Shown piece after piece: positions 35,795 to 44,875 of a stretch of DNA of 64,000 nucleotides (within the stretch, counting starts at the first letter, position 1; every line of letters begins with the position of its first letter). The notes under the pieces are model-generated. The model saw only the letters and a list, made by a program, of their open reading frames with translations, made no database searches and was not told the DNA's origin. Source of the stretch: Acidovorax benzenivorans (GTDB lineage: Bacteria > Pseudomonadota > Gammaproteobacteria > Burkholderiales > Burkholderiaceae_C); contig NZ_JAPCKI010000001.1 of assembly GCF_028680575.1 (NCBI RefSeq), forward strand, positions 347,681 to 411,680, in the 5' to 3' direction. Made by a program: the position numbers and the translations under genes.

Positions 35795-35842
35795 TTGATG
35801 AAGATCAGCGGATGCGCAGCCCAGCCCCCGTATGGTGGCGCC
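35795..35842 (+). promoter_or_regulatory. FNR-type site and promoter of the ubiU operon
   Basis: TTGAT-GAAG-ATCAG (35795-35808) matches the FNR consensus TTGAT-N4-ATCAA at nine of ten positions. A -10-like TATGGT lies at 35831-35836, which puts the transcript start near 35843. The FNR site is then centred at -41.5, the class II activation position. This fits low-oxygen induction of the ubiU-V-T genes. No -35 element is evident, as expected for an activator-dependent promoter. Confidence 0.7.
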
Positions 35843-35877
35843 CATTGCTATGGCTCCCCACCGGGGCCAGCGTTTGA

Positions 35878-36939
35878 ATGCTTGTGATGGAACCCCTGAA
35901 ATCGATGGCTGCTGCGTTGCCTGTGGCGGCAACCCCTGCCCTGGAACTCGTCTGCCCCGCTGGCAGCCTGCCTGCCCTGAAAGCGGCCGTGGACCATGGC
36001 GCCAACTGCGTCTACCTGGGCCTGCGCGACGCCACCAACGCGCGCAATTTTGCGGGCCTCAACTTTGACGAGGCGGCCATCGCCCAGGGCATTGGCTATG
36101 CGCATGCGCGCGGCTGCAAGGTCTTCATGGCGCTCAACACCTACCCGCAGGCCGCCCACCCTGAGCCCTGGCGCAGCGCGCTGGACAAGGCGGTGGACCT
36201 GGGTGTGGACGCCGTCATCCTGGCCGACCCAGGCCTGATGCAATACGCGGTGCAGCGCCACCCCACGTTGCGGCTGCACCTGTCGGTGCAGGGCTCGGCC
36301 ACCAACTACGAGGCCATCAACTTCTATCGCGAGCAGTTCGGCATCGTGCGCGCCGTGCTGCCACGTGTGCTGTCGATGGAGCAGGTGCGCCAGGTCATCG
36401 ATCGCACGCCGGTCGAGATCGAGGTGTTCGGTTTTGGCAGCCTGTGTGTGATGGTCGAGGGGCGCTGCGCGCTGTCGTCGTACGTGACCGGCGAATCGCC
36501 CAACACCCACGGCGTGTGTTCACCCCCGAAGGCCGTGCGCTGGGTGGAGACCCCGCAGGGCCGCGAGTCGCGCCTGAACGGCGTGCTCATCGACCGCTAT
36601 GCGCCCGGCGAGAACGCGGGCTATCCCACGCTGTGCAAGGGCCGCTTCGACGTGGGGGACGACGAGAACTACTACGCCATTGAAGAGCCCACCAGCCTCA
36701 ACACGCTGGAGCTGCTGCCCCAGCTGCTCAAGATGGGCGTGCGCGCCATCAAGATCGAAGGCCGCCAGCGCAGCCCCGCGTATGTAGCGCAGGTCACCCA
36801 GGTCTGGCGCGAGGCCATGGACCAGTGCCAGGCCCACCCCCACCGCTACGCGCCCAAGACGCACTGGATGGCCAGCCTGGACCAGGTGGCCGAGGGCCAG
36901 CAGCACACGCTAGGCGCCTATCACCGCCCGTGGAAGTAG
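35878..36939 (+). CDS. ubiU: Ubiquinone biosynthesis protein UbiU (U32 peptidase family)
   Basis: A 353-residue U32-family protein. UbiU with UbiV carries out oxygen-independent hydroxylation of the ubiquinone ring and binds a [4Fe-4S] cluster. The four expected cysteine ligands are C190, C197, C214 and C253 ([24 protein letters not shown]). The core starts [23 protein letters not shown] second in-frame ATG at 35890 is also possible. It is the first gene of a run through ubiD, preceded by a likely FNR-dependent promoter. Confidence 0.93.
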   Translation: MLVMEPLKSMAAALPVAATPALELVCPAGSLPALKAAVDHGANCVYLGLRDATNARNFAGLNFDEAAIAQGIGYAHARGCKVFMALNTYPQAAHPEPWRSALDKAVDLGVDAVILADPGLMQYAVQRHPTLRLHLSVQGSATNYEAINFYREQFGIVRAVLPRVLSMEQVRQVIDRTPVEIEVFGFGSLCVMVEGRCALSSYVTGESPNTHGVCSPPKAVRWVETPQGRESRLNGVLIDRYAPGENAGYPTLCKGRFDVGDDENYYAIEEPTSLNTLELLPQLLKMGVRAIKIEGRQRSPAYVAQVTQVWREAMDQCQAHPHRYAPKTHWMASLDQVAEGQQHTLGAYHRPWK

Positions 36940-36977
36940 TGCTTCCCCATAACGACAAAAACCCCGGAGACCGCCCC

Positions 36978-37940
36978 ATGAAACTCTCTCTCGGCCCGCT
37001 GCTGTACTACTGGCCCCGCGACACCGTGTTCGCGTTCTACGAGGCCATGGCCGCCACGCCCGTGGACGTGGTGTACCTGGGCGAGACGGTGTGCTCGCGC
37101 CGCCATGAGCTGCGCCTGGCCGACTGGCTGGCGCTGGCGCGCATGCTGCGGGACGCAGGCAAGGAGGCGGTGTTGTCCAGCCAGGTGCTCATCGAGTCCA
37201 GCGCCGACGTGGGGGTGATGCACAAGATCACGGGCAACGGCGAGTTTCTGGTGGAGGCCAATGACATGGGCGCCGTGAGCTGCCTTGCGCGTGCACCCGG
37301 CGGGCCGCAGGCCTTTGTGGCGGGCCCGCACCTGAACCTGTACAACGCGCATTCGCTGCAGTGGATGGCGCAACTGGGCGCCACCCGCTGGGTGATGCCG
37401 CTTGAAATGTCGCAGGACGCGCTCTCCGCCGTGCTGGCGAAGCGGCCTGCAGGCGTGCAGACCGAGGTGTTTGCCTACGGGCGCATGCCGCTGGCCTATT
37501 CGGCGCGCTGCTTTACCGCACGCCACCGCAACCTGCCCAAGGACGACTGCCAGTTCAGCTGCCTGCCGCACGCCGACGGCCTGCCGCTGCGCACGCGCGA
37601 GAGCGAAGGTTTTCTGGTGCTCAACGGCACACAAACACAATCGGCCCGTGTCTACAACCTGGTCAACGAACTGGCGGCGATGCGCGCCTGTGGCGTGGAC
37701 GTGGTGCGCCTGAGCCCTCAGGCCCAGCACATGCCGCAGGTGGTGGCCACGTTCGACGAAGCCCGCCGCGCCATGGACGCTGACGCAGCCGCTGAAAAGA
37801 CGCCCGACTTTGTGGAGCGCATGCAGCCCTTCATGCCCGATCTGCCTTGCAACGGCTACTGGTTTGGGCGCCCGGGCCTGGAGCAGGGGTTGCAAGGGTC
37901 CACGGACGGTGTAGCCGCACGGACCGCCATGGCTTCATAG
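36978..37940 (+). CDS. ubiV: Ubiquinone biosynthesis protein UbiV (U32 peptidase family)
   Basis: A 320-residue partner of UbiU in the anaerobic ring-hydroxylation complex, also a [4Fe-4S] protein. The cysteines fit the family pattern: C39 ([11 protein letters not shown]), C178, C191 and C195 ([22 protein letters not shown] segment). The ATG at 36978 follows a CCGGAGACC ribosome-binding region, 38 bases after ubiU, so the two genes form an operon. Confidence 0.93.
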   Translation: MKLSLGPLLYYWPRDTVFAFYEAMAATPVDVVYLGETVCSRRHELRLADWLALARMLRDAGKEAVLSSQVLIESSADVGVMHKITGNGEFLVEANDMGAVSCLARAPGGPQAFVAGPHLNLYNAHSLQWMAQLGATRWVMPLEMSQDALSAVLAKRPAGVQTEVFAYGRMPLAYSARCFTARHRNLPKDDCQFSCLPHADGLPLRTRESEGFLVLNGTQTQSARVYNLVNELAAMRACGVDVVRLSPQAQHMPQVVATFDEARRAMDADAAAEKTPDFVERMQPFMPDLPCNGYWFGRPGLEQGLQGSTDGVAARTAMAS

Positions 37941-37958
37941 CGCGAAGGTGCACACCGC

Positions 37959-38579
37959 ATGTACCCCGGAGAACGTTTCAACAGCATCAGCCACCTGGTG
38001 GGCGCCTTGCTCGCCACGGCGGGTGCGGCCGTGCTCATCACCCTCGCGGCGCGCCTGGGCGACCCGTGGAAGGTGGTCGCGTTCAGCATCTATGGCGCCA
38101 TGCTGGTGGCGCTGTACACGGCCTCCACCGCGTACCACAGCGTGCGCCGGCGTGCCGTCAAGGCCGTGCTGCAAAAGCTGGACCACTGCAGCATCTACCT
38201 GCTGATTGCAGGCAGCTACACGCCGTTTGCGCTGGTGTCGCTGCGCGGGCCCTGGGGCTGGTCGTTGCTGGGCGTGGTGTGGGGCCTGGCCCTGCTGGGC
38301 ATCACGCAGGAGATCTGGTGGGCACGGGGTGCGCGCGTGTTGTCGCTGGTCATCTACGTGCTCATGGGCTGGCTGGCGCTGGTGGCCGTGGTGCCGTTGT
38401 GGCAGGCGCTCACGCCCGGGGGTTTTGGCTGGTTGCTGGCGGGCGGGGCCTGCTACACGCTGGGCATCGTCTTTTATGCGCTGGACCACCGCGTGCGCCA
38501 TGGCCACGGGCTGTGGCACTTGTTCGTGCTGGGCGGCAGTGTGTGCCACTTTTTCACCGTGTTTTTTTACGTGGCCTGA
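37959..38579 (+). CDS. Hemolysin III / PAQR-family membrane protein
   Basis: A 206-residue inner-membrane protein with seven predicted helices. The PAQR/hemolysin III motifs are present: NSISHLVGALLA near the start, SIYLLIAGSYTPFALV in the middle, and a C-terminal HLFVLGGSVCHFFTV. Conserved His and Asp/Ser residues of the family's zinc-bound hydrolase-like site are visible. The role of bacterial members is poorly understood. It sits 18 bases after ubiV and 17 before ubiT, so it is part of the ubiquinone operon, though its contribution is unknown. Confidence 0.85.
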   Translation: MYPGERFNSISHLVGALLATAGAAVLITLAARLGDPWKVVAFSIYGAMLVALYTASTAYHSVRRRAVKAVLQKLDHCSIYLLIAGSYTPFALVSLRGPWGWSLLGVVWGLALLGITQEIWWARGARVLSLVIYVLMGWLALVAVVPLWQALTPGGFGWLLAGGACYTLGIVFYALDHRVRHGHGLWHLFVLGGSVCHFFTVFFYVA

Positions 38580-38596
38580 GGGCCCGTCTTCTACCT

Positions 38597-39133
38597 ATGG
38601 CTGCTTTCCCTTCTTCGCCCATTCCTGCCGCGAACCCGCGGGTGGTGCCGCCGCCCGTGGGGGCCTTGCTGTCGCGCCTGCCTGCCTACCCCGGCTCGAT
38701 GCTGGTGGTGACGGCGCTCAACCTCGCACTGGCCCGGCACCTGCCCGATGACGTGGGCCGCTTGCTGCTTCACAAGAAGATGCGGGTGCAGGTGCGCGAT
38801 GCGCGCCTGGCGTTCGACTTTGCCTGGACGGGCCAGCGTTTTGCACCCCATGCCCCGCTGGTGGCCCCTGCTGTGGCCGATGTGACGCTGAGCGCCACGG
38901 CCCATGACTTTTTGCTGCTCGCCCAGCGCCAGCAAGACCCCGACACGCTGTTCTTCAGCCGTCGCCTGTCGATGGAGGGCGACACCGAGCTGGGCCTGGT
39001 GGTGAAGAACGCGCTCGACGCCATTGAGCTGCCGGTGCTGGACCCGCGCCAGTGGGCGCACACGCTGGCGCCGCGCCAGGTGCTGGGCCGCTTGCGGCGC
39101 CGCCTGGACCCGGCACCACGCCATGGAGGGTGA
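38597..39133 (+). CDS. ubiT: Ubiquinone anaerobic biosynthesis accessory factor UbiT (SCP2 domain)
   Basis: A 178-residue protein with an SCP2 sterol-carrier lipid-binding domain (about 30-150; PGSMLVVTALNLALARHLPDD and FFSRRLSMEGDTELGLVVKN). UbiT is the accessory lipid-binding factor needed with UbiU and UbiV for oxygen-independent ubiquinone synthesis, presumably presenting hydrophobic intermediates. I chose the ATG at 38597; a longer frame would overlap the preceding genes. Close spacing on both sides indicates an operon. Confidence 0.9.
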   Translation: MAAFPSSPIPAANPRVVPPPVGALLSRLPAYPGSMLVVTALNLALARHLPDDVGRLLLHKKMRVQVRDARLAFDFAWTGQRFAPHAPLVAPAVADVTLSATAHDFLLLAQRQQDPDTLFFSRRLSMEGDTELGLVVKNALDAIELPVLDPRQWAHTLAPRQVLGRLRRRLDPAPRHGG

Positions 39134-39136
39134 CCC

Positions 39137-39550
39137 ATGATCACCGACACCGATCCCCTGAATCACCCCCTGGTTTATTCCTGCTCCGGCTGTTCCAGCG
39201 CCGCGCAGCTGGCCAACCACGTGGCGCTGCAGCTCGACCGGCGCGGTGTGGCCGAGATGTCGTGCATCGCCGGTGTGGGGGGTGATGTGCCGCACCTCAT
39301 GAAAACCGTGCGCTCGGGGCGGCCCATCATTGCGCTCGACGGCTGCCCGCTGGTCTGCGTGAAAAGCACGCTCGCGCGCCACGGCATGGCTGCCGACCGG
39401 CACTACCAGCTGCAGCAGTACGGCGTGAAAAAACGTGCGCACGAAGACTTTGACCCCGTGCAGGCCGCGCTGGTGCTGGAGCAGGTGGAGGCCGACCAGC
39501 AGGCGCAACCCCTGCGTACCCGTGCTGCCGAGGACGCGACCCATGGCTGA
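39137..39550 (+). CDS. DGC-domain putative zinc-binding protein
   Basis: A 137-residue protein with the features of the DGC domain: an N-terminal CSGCSSAAQLAN (Cys-x-x-Cys), then IALDGCPLVCVK with the name-giving Asp-Gly-Cys and a further Cys. These four cysteines could bind zinc or an iron-sulfur cluster. It starts three bases after the ubiT stop and overlaps ubiX by eight, so it is firmly inside the ubiquinone operon. Its biochemical role is unknown, and the link to ubiquinone is my inference from position. Confidence 0.8.
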   Translation: MITDTDPLNHPLVYSCSGCSSAAQLANHVALQLDRRGVAEMSCIAGVGGDVPHLMKTVRSGRPIIALDGCPLVCVKSTLARHGMAADRHYQLQQYGVKKRAHEDFDPVQAALVLEQVEADQQAQPLRTRAAEDATHG

Positions 39551-40139
39551 GCCTGTGCCCACCCGCCGCGTCATCGTTGCCATTTCGGGCGCCAGCGGTG
39601 CTGTGTACGGCGCGCGCCTGCTGCAGGTGCTGCAGGGCCAGAGCGGCATCGAGACGCACCTCGTGGTTTCGGATGCAGGCTGGCGCAACCTGCAGCACGA
39701 GCTGGACATGGACCGCCCCGCCGTCGAGGCCCTGGCCCACCGCGTGCACGACGTGGCCAACGTGGGCGCCGCCATCGCCAGCGGCTCGTTCCAGTGCCAT
39801 GCGATGGTGGTGGCACCGTGCTCCATGCGCACGCTGGCTGCCATTGCGCATGGGCTGGCCGACAACCTGCTCACGCGCGCGGCCGACGTGGCCCTCAAGG
39901 AGCGCCGCCGCCTGGTGCTGATGGTGCGCGAATCGCCGTTGCACCTCACGCACCTGCGCAACATGGTGGCGGTGACCGAGATGGGCGGCATCATCTGCCC
40001 GCCGCTGCCCGCCTTCTACCTGCGCCCACAGACTGTGGGCGAGGTGGTGGACTACAGCGTGGCCCGGGTGCTCGACCTCATTGATGTGCCGCACGACCTG
40101 GCGCCGCGCTGGCAGGGCCTGGAACTGAATGCTCCTTAA
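39543..40139 (+). CDS. ubiX: Flavin prenyltransferase UbiX
   Basis: A 198-residue enzyme that attaches a dimethylallyl unit to FMN, producing the prenylated FMN cofactor of UbiD. Recognised by the FMN-binding start VIVAISGASGAVYGARLLQ, the VVAPCSMRTLAAIAHGLADN motif and RRRLVLMVRESPLHL. Overlap with the preceding gene indicates translational coupling. A family B repeat separates it from ubiD. Confidence 0.95.
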   Translation: MAEPVPTRRVIVAISGASGAVYGARLLQVLQGQSGIETHLVVSDAGWRNLQHELDMDRPAVEALAHRVHDVANVGAAIASGSFQCHAMVVAPCSMRTLAAIAHGLADNLLTRAADVALKERRRLVLMVRESPLHLTHLRNMVAVTEMGGIICPPLPAFYLRPQTVGEVVDYSVARVLDLIDVPHDLAPRWQGLELNAP

Positions 40140-40140
40140 T

Positions 40141-40203
40141 TCATAGCTGTTGGCGCAATCAATACCTGCGCTACCGGTCGATTTCATTCAAATTCTGGAC
40201 CTC
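40141..40203 (+). repeat. AT-rich two-stem repeat (family B, copy 4)
   Basis: ATAGCTGTTGGCGC (40143-40156) is followed by CTGCGCTACCGGTCGATTTC. The first stem arm is shortened, but the GGCGC/GCGCT stem remains. It fills the ubiX-ubiD gap and would be transcribed within the operon. Confidence 0.55.
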
Positions 40204-40205
40204 AC

Positions 40206-41693
40206 ATGGCCTACCGCGACCTGCGCGACTTCATGGCCCAGCTCGAAGCCACGGGCGACCTGCGCCGCGTGTGCGAGCCGGTCTCGTCCCACCTGGAGAT
40301 GACCGCGCTCAGCGACCGCGTGCTGCGCGCAGGCGGCCCCGCGCTGCTGTTTACGCAGCCCACGGGCCACCCGATGCCCGTGCTCACCAACCTGTTTGGC
40401 ACCCCGGCCCGCGTGGCGCGTGCCATGGGCGTGGCCGACCTGCACGGCGTGCGCGCTCTGGGCGAGCTGCTGGCCACCCTCAAGGAGCCCGAGGCGCCCA
40501 AAGGCTTCAAGGACATGCTGGGCATGGGCCAGTTGCTCAAGACCCTGTGGAACATGGCGCCCCACACCGTGGCGCGCGGCGCGCCCTGCCAGCAAGAGGT
40601 GTGGGAAGGGCCGGATGTCGACCTGGCCCGCCTGCCCGTGCAGCACTGCTGGCCTGGCGACGTGGCCCCGCTCATCACCTGGGGCCTGACCATCACGCGA
40701 GGCCCGCGCAAGGCTCGGCAGAACCTGGGCATCTACCGCCAGCAGGTGCTCTCGCGCAACCAGGTCATCGTGCGCTGGCTGGCCCACCGAGGCGGCGCGT
40801 TGGACTTTGCCGACCACTGCGCCGCCCACCCCGGCCAGCCCTACCCCGTGGCAGTGGCGCTGGGGGCCGACCCCGCCACGCTGCTGGGTGCCGTCACGCC
40901 CGTGCCCGATTCTTTGAGCGAATACCAGTTCGCAGGCCTGCTGCGCGGCGCTCGCACCGAGGTGACGCCCGCGCTGGGCGTGCCGCTGCAGGTGCCCGCG
41001 ACGGCCGAGGTCGTGCTGGAAGGCCACATCCAGCCCGACGCCCACCACGCCAGCGGCTGGCAGCACGCGCTCGAAGGCCCCTACGGCGACCACACCGGCT
41101 ACTACAACGAATGCGCCGAGTTCCCCGTGCTCACCGTGGACCGCATCACCCTGCGCAAGGATGCGATCTACCACAGCACCTACACCGGCAAGCCGCCCGA
41201 CGAACCCGCCGTGCTGGGCCTGGCGATGAACGAGCTGTTCATCCCGCTCTTGCAAAAGCAGTTTCCTGAGATCGTGGACTTCTACCTGCCACCCGAAGGC
41301 TGCAGCTACCGCATGGCGGTGGTCAGCATCCGCAAGGCCTACGCAGGCCACGCGCGGCGCGTGATGATGGGCGTGTGGAGCCACCTGCGCCAGTTCATGT
41401 ACACCAAGTTCATCGTGGTGGTCGATGCCGACGTGGATGTGCGCGACTGGAAAGACGTGATCTGGGCCATCACCACCCGCATGGACCCGGCGCGCGACAC
41501 CATGATGGTGGAGCACACGCCCATCGACTACCTGGACTTCGCCTCGCCCGTCAGCGGCCTGGGCAGCAAGATGGGGATGGACGCCACGAACAAGTGGCCC
41601 GGCGAAACCCAGCGGGAGTGGGGGCGCCCCATGGCCATGGAAGCCGCCGTGCAGGCGCGCATGGACGCGCTTTTCGCCGCACTGGATTGGTAG
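40206..41693 (+). CDS. ubiD: 3-octaprenyl-4-hydroxybenzoate decarboxylase UbiD
   Basis: A 495-residue prenylated-FMN-dependent decarboxylase removing the carboxyl group from the polyprenyl-hydroxybenzoate intermediate of ubiquinone. The start [21 protein letters not shown], cofactor-site segments [13 protein letters not shown] and [17 protein letters not shown], and [20 protein letters not shown] are characteristic. It is the last gene of the ubiU-to-ubiD run. Length is normal for the enzyme. Confidence 0.96.
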   Translation: MAYRDLRDFMAQLEATGDLRRVCEPVSSHLEMTALSDRVLRAGGPALLFTQPTGHPMPVLTNLFGTPARVARAMGVADLHGVRALGELLATLKEPEAPKGFKDMLGMGQLLKTLWNMAPHTVARGAPCQQEVWEGPDVDLARLPVQHCWPGDVAPLITWGLTITRGPRKARQNLGIYRQQVLSRNQVIVRWLAHRGGALDFADHCAAHPGQPYPVAVALGADPATLLGAVTPVPDSLSEYQFAGLLRGARTEVTPALGVPLQVPATAEVVLEGHIQPDAHHASGWQHALEGPYGDHTGYYNECAEFPVLTVDRITLRKDAIYHSTYTGKPPDEPAVLGLAMNELFIPLLQKQFPEIVDFYLPPEGCSYRMAVVSIRKAYAGHARRVMMGVWSHLRQFMYTKFIVVVDADVDVRDWKDVIWAITTRMDPARDTMMVEHTPIDYLDFASPVSGLGSKMGMDATNKWPGETQREWGRPMAMEAAVQARMDALFAALDW

Positions 41694-41894
41694 CGGGCTC
41701 AGACCGCGCTCCTGACGTTCCGCCGGTGCCACGGTGCACCACGGCGGTGCGACGACTCCCCCAGTCGCGCAGAAGACAAGCACGCCCCGCGTTGTTTGCG
41801 ACGATGTGCCTGCCCCGGTAAAGAGGGCCCTGCACCGGCACCCCATGGATGCCGCGATGCAGCACCGCGCACAGACAACAAGGAGACGACAGCA

Positions 41895-43529
41895 ATGCAG
41901 CAGCCCGGCAGCATGATGGACCGACCGTTACTGGTTTCGGCCATTCTTGAGCACGGTGAGAACCAATACGGCGACCAGCAGATCGTCTCGCGCGACACCG
42001 ATGGCAGCCTGCACCGGTACCGCTTTGCCGACCTGGCACGGCGCGCCCGGCAGCTGGCCAACGCGCTGCAGGTGTTGGGGCTGCGCCCCGGCAGCACGGT
42101 GGGCTCGCTCGCCTGGAACAACCACCGCCACCTGGAGGCGTATTACGCCGTGTCCGGCAGCGGCATGGTCATGCACACCTGCAACCCGCGCCTGCACCCC
42201 GAGCAGCTGGCCTACATCGTCAACCATGCTGAGGACGAGGTGGTGCTGTTTGACACCACCTTTGCGCCGCTGGTGCGCGCCATTGCGGCGTCATGCCCAA
42301 GGGTGCGGCATTGGGTGGCCCTGTGTGATGCCGACACGCTGGGCAGCATCGATCTGCAAGGCGTTAGCGGGGTCGAGGCGTACGAGACGCTGGTGGCCCG
42401 TCAGGATGACCGCTTTGTGTGGCCCGAATGCGATGAAAAGACCGGTGCGGCGCTGTGCTACACCTCGGGCACCACCGGCAACCCCAAGGGCGTGTTGTAT
42501 TCGCACCGGGCGCTGGTGCTCAGTGCGCTGTCGGCCTGCATGCCGGGTGTGCTGAGCATCAGCGCGCAGGAGACCATCCTGCCCGTGGTGCCCATGTTCC
42601 ACATCAATGCCTGGTGCCTGCCCTACGCGGCCCTGATCGGCGGCGCCAAGCTGGTGCTGCCCGGCCCGCGCCTGGATGCCGCCAGCCTGTACGAGCTGAT
42701 GGAGACCGAGCGCGTCACCGTCAGTGCGGGCGTGCCGACGATCTGGATGGGCCTGATCCAGCATGTGGAGCAGCACCAGCTGCGGTTCACCACCATGCGG
42801 CGCACGGGCGTGGGCGGCTCGGCCATGCCCAAGGCGCTGATTGCCAAGTTCAGCAACCAGTTTGGCGTGGAGGTGCGCCATGGCTGGGGCATGACCGAAA
42901 CCACGGCCATTGCCACCATGAGCACGCTGTCTGCGGCCGATGCCGAACTGCCGCCCGAGGACCGCCACGCGCTGGTCGCCAAGCAGGGCAAGTCGGTGTT
43001 TGGCATCGAGCTCAAGCTGGTCGACGAAAACGGCGCCAGCCTGCCGCGCGATGGCGCATCGCAGGGCGAGCTGATGGTGCGCGGCCAGTGGATCGTGGAC
43101 CGGTACCACAAGGCCGAGCGTTCGGCGCTGGTGGATGGCTGGTTTCCCACGGGCGATATCGCCACCATCAGCACGCAGGGTGTGGTGCAGATCCGCGACC
43201 GCACCAAGGACGTGATCAAGTCGGGCGGCGAGTGGATCAGCTCCATCGACCTGGAGAACGCGGCCGTGGCCCACCCGGCGGTAGCCATGGCCGCCGTCAT
43301 CGGCGTCAAGCACCCCAAGTGGGACGAGCGCCCCCTGCTCTTCATCGTGCGCAAGCCCGGCCAGTCGCTCGACAAGACGCAGATCCTGGACTTCCTCGCA
43401 GAGCGTGTTGCCAAGTGGTGGCTGCCCGACGAAGTGCTGTTTGTCGAAAGCCTGCCGCTGGGCGGCACCGGCAAGGTCCAGAAAAACGAGCTGCGGCAGC
43501 GCCATGGTTCGGTATTCAGCGATGAATGA
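41895..43529 (+). CDS. Acyl-CoA ligase (AMP-forming)
   Basis: A 544-residue adenylate-forming enzyme joining a carboxylic acid to CoA. Motifs: the P-loop [12 protein letters not shown] near residue 189, GWGMTETTA near residue 332, the hinge [13 protein letters not shown] near residue 435, and the C-terminal catalytic [10 protein letters not shown]. The N terminus and length fit the subgroup annotated as fatty-acid or 3-methylthiopropionate CoA ligases; the substrate is open. An AGGAGACG site lies before the ATG at 41895. The adjacent ABC binding protein may supply a related substrate. Confidence 0.88.
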   Translation: MQQPGSMMDRPLLVSAILEHGENQYGDQQIVSRDTDGSLHRYRFADLARRARQLANALQVLGLRPGSTVGSLAWNNHRHLEAYYAVSGSGMVMHTCNPRLHPEQLAYIVNHAEDEVVLFDTTFAPLVRAIAASCPRVRHWVALCDADTLGSIDLQGVSGVEAYETLVARQDDRFVWPECDEKTGAALCYTSGTTGNPKGVLYSHRALVLSALSACMPGVLSISAQETILPVVPMFHINAWCLPYAALIGGAKLVLPGPRLDAASLYELMETERVTVSAGVPTIWMGLIQHVEQHQLRFTTMRRTGVGGSAMPKALIAKFSNQFGVEVRHGWGMTETTAIATMSTLSAADAELPPEDRHALVAKQGKSVFGIELKLVDENGASLPRDGASQGELMVRGQWIVDRYHKAERSALVDGWFPTGDIATISTQGVVQIRDRTKDVIKSGGEWISSIDLENAAVAHPAVAMAAVIGVKHPKWDERPLLFIVRKPGQSLDKTQILDFLAERVAKWWLPDEVLFVESLPLGGTGKVQKNELRQRHGSVFSDE

Positions 43530-43585
43530 CACCGCCCCTTATTGACTGACGGCATCCCTTTCTTACCCCACCCACGGAGACACAC

Positions 43586-44845
43586 ATGAACATGGTTCCC
43601 AGGAAATGGCCACGCCAATGGTTGAAAGCCGGTGCCTGCGCCGCCGCGCTGGTGATGGCGGCGCACGCCGGCGCGGCCGAGACGGTGAAGATCGGCTTCA
43701 TCGACCTGTTGTCGGGCCCCTTTGCGCTCACCGGCCAAAGCTCGCTCAACCAGCTGCGCGAGGTGGTGGCGCAGGTCAACGCCAAGGCGGGGCCCAACGA
43801 GCCCAAGTTCGAGGTGATGGACTTTGACAACAAGGGCACGCCGCAGGAGAGCCTGAACGCGCTCAAGGCCGCCACCGACCGGGGCGTGCGCTACATCACC
43901 CAGGGGGGCGGATCGGGCGTGGCGCTGGCGCTGGTGGACGGGCTCAACAAGCTCGCCGAGCGCGACCCGGAGCGCGCCACCGTGTACCTCAACTACGCCG
44001 CCATGGACCCGCAGCTCACCAACGAGCGCTGCAGCTTCTGGCACTTTCGCTTCTATCCATCGAGCGAGATGAAGATGGAGGCGCTGACCACCTACCTGCA
44101 AGGCCGCAAGGATGTGAAGCGCGTGTACCTGCTCAACCAGGACTACACCCACGGCCGCCAGGTCTCCAAGGCCGCAAAGGAATACCTGGCCCGCAAGCGG
44201 CCCGACATCGAGATCGTGGGTGACGACTTCATCCCCATCGCCCAGACGCGCGACTTTGCGCCCTATGTGGCGAAGATGGCCGCCGCCAAGGCCGACACGG
44301 TCATCACCTCCAACTGGGGCAGCGACCTGACGCTGCTGTTCAAGTCATCCCGCGACTACGGCCTGAACATCAACTACTTCACGCTCAACGCCAACAACCC
44401 CGGCACGCCCGCGCAGATCGGGCCCTGGGGCGAAGGCAAGGTGGGGGTGATCTGGAACTGGGTGCACAACGCCCCCACCCCCGAGCTGGAAAAGATCTAC
44501 GTGGACTACAAGAAAAAGACGGGCGACGACTTTGTGTTTGCCGCGCACTGGAACAGCATGCACATGCTGCGTGAAGCCATGCGCAAGGCCCAGTCCACCG
44601 ACGCCAAGAAGGTAGCCCTGGCCCTGGAAGGCATGACCTACAAGAGCCCCATGGGCGAGGTGCGCATGCGCAAGACCGACCACCAGCTCGAAGCCCCGCT
44701 GTACCTGGGCATCTGGGCCAAGCAGGGCAGCAAGGGCGTGAAGTACGACGCCGAGAAGACCGGGTACGGCTTCCGCTCCGAAGTGGCGTGGGACAACTAC
44801 ATCAGCGCGCAGCCCACGTCTTGCCAGATGAAGCGGCCATCCTGA
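43586..44845 (+). CDS. ABC transporter substrate-binding protein (branched-chain amino acid type)
   Basis: A 419-residue periplasmic binding protein of the LivJ-like type. A signal peptide (about 1-31, ending AAHAGAAE) is followed by VKIGFIDLLSGPFALTGQ, the standard start of the two-lobed ligand-binding fold. Members bind amino acids, amides, urea or aromatic acids. It lies 56 bases after the acyl-CoA ligase on the same strand. No permease or ATPase genes accompany it here, so it is an orphan or works with a transporter elsewhere. Confidence 0.88.
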   Translation: MNMVPRKWPRQWLKAGACAAALVMAAHAGAAETVKIGFIDLLSGPFALTGQSSLNQLREVVAQVNAKAGPNEPKFEVMDFDNKGTPQESLNALKAATDRGVRYITQGGGSGVALALVDGLNKLAERDPERATVYLNYAAMDPQLTNERCSFWHFRFYPSSEMKMEALTTYLQGRKDVKRVYLLNQDYTHGRQVSKAAKEYLARKRPDIEIVGDDFIPIAQTRDFAPYVAKMAAAKADTVITSNWGSDLTLLFKSSRDYGLNINYFTLNANNPGTPAQIGPWGEGKVGVIWNWVHNAPTPELEKIYVDYKKKTGDDFVFAAHWNSMHMLREAMRKAQSTDAKKVALALEGMTYKSPMGEVRMRKTDHQLEAPLYLGIWAKQGSKGVKYDAEKTGYGFRSEVAWDNYISAQPTSCQMKRPS

Positions 44846-44875
44846 GCGCCACCGCGCCGCCCGCGCGGCGCGGCC

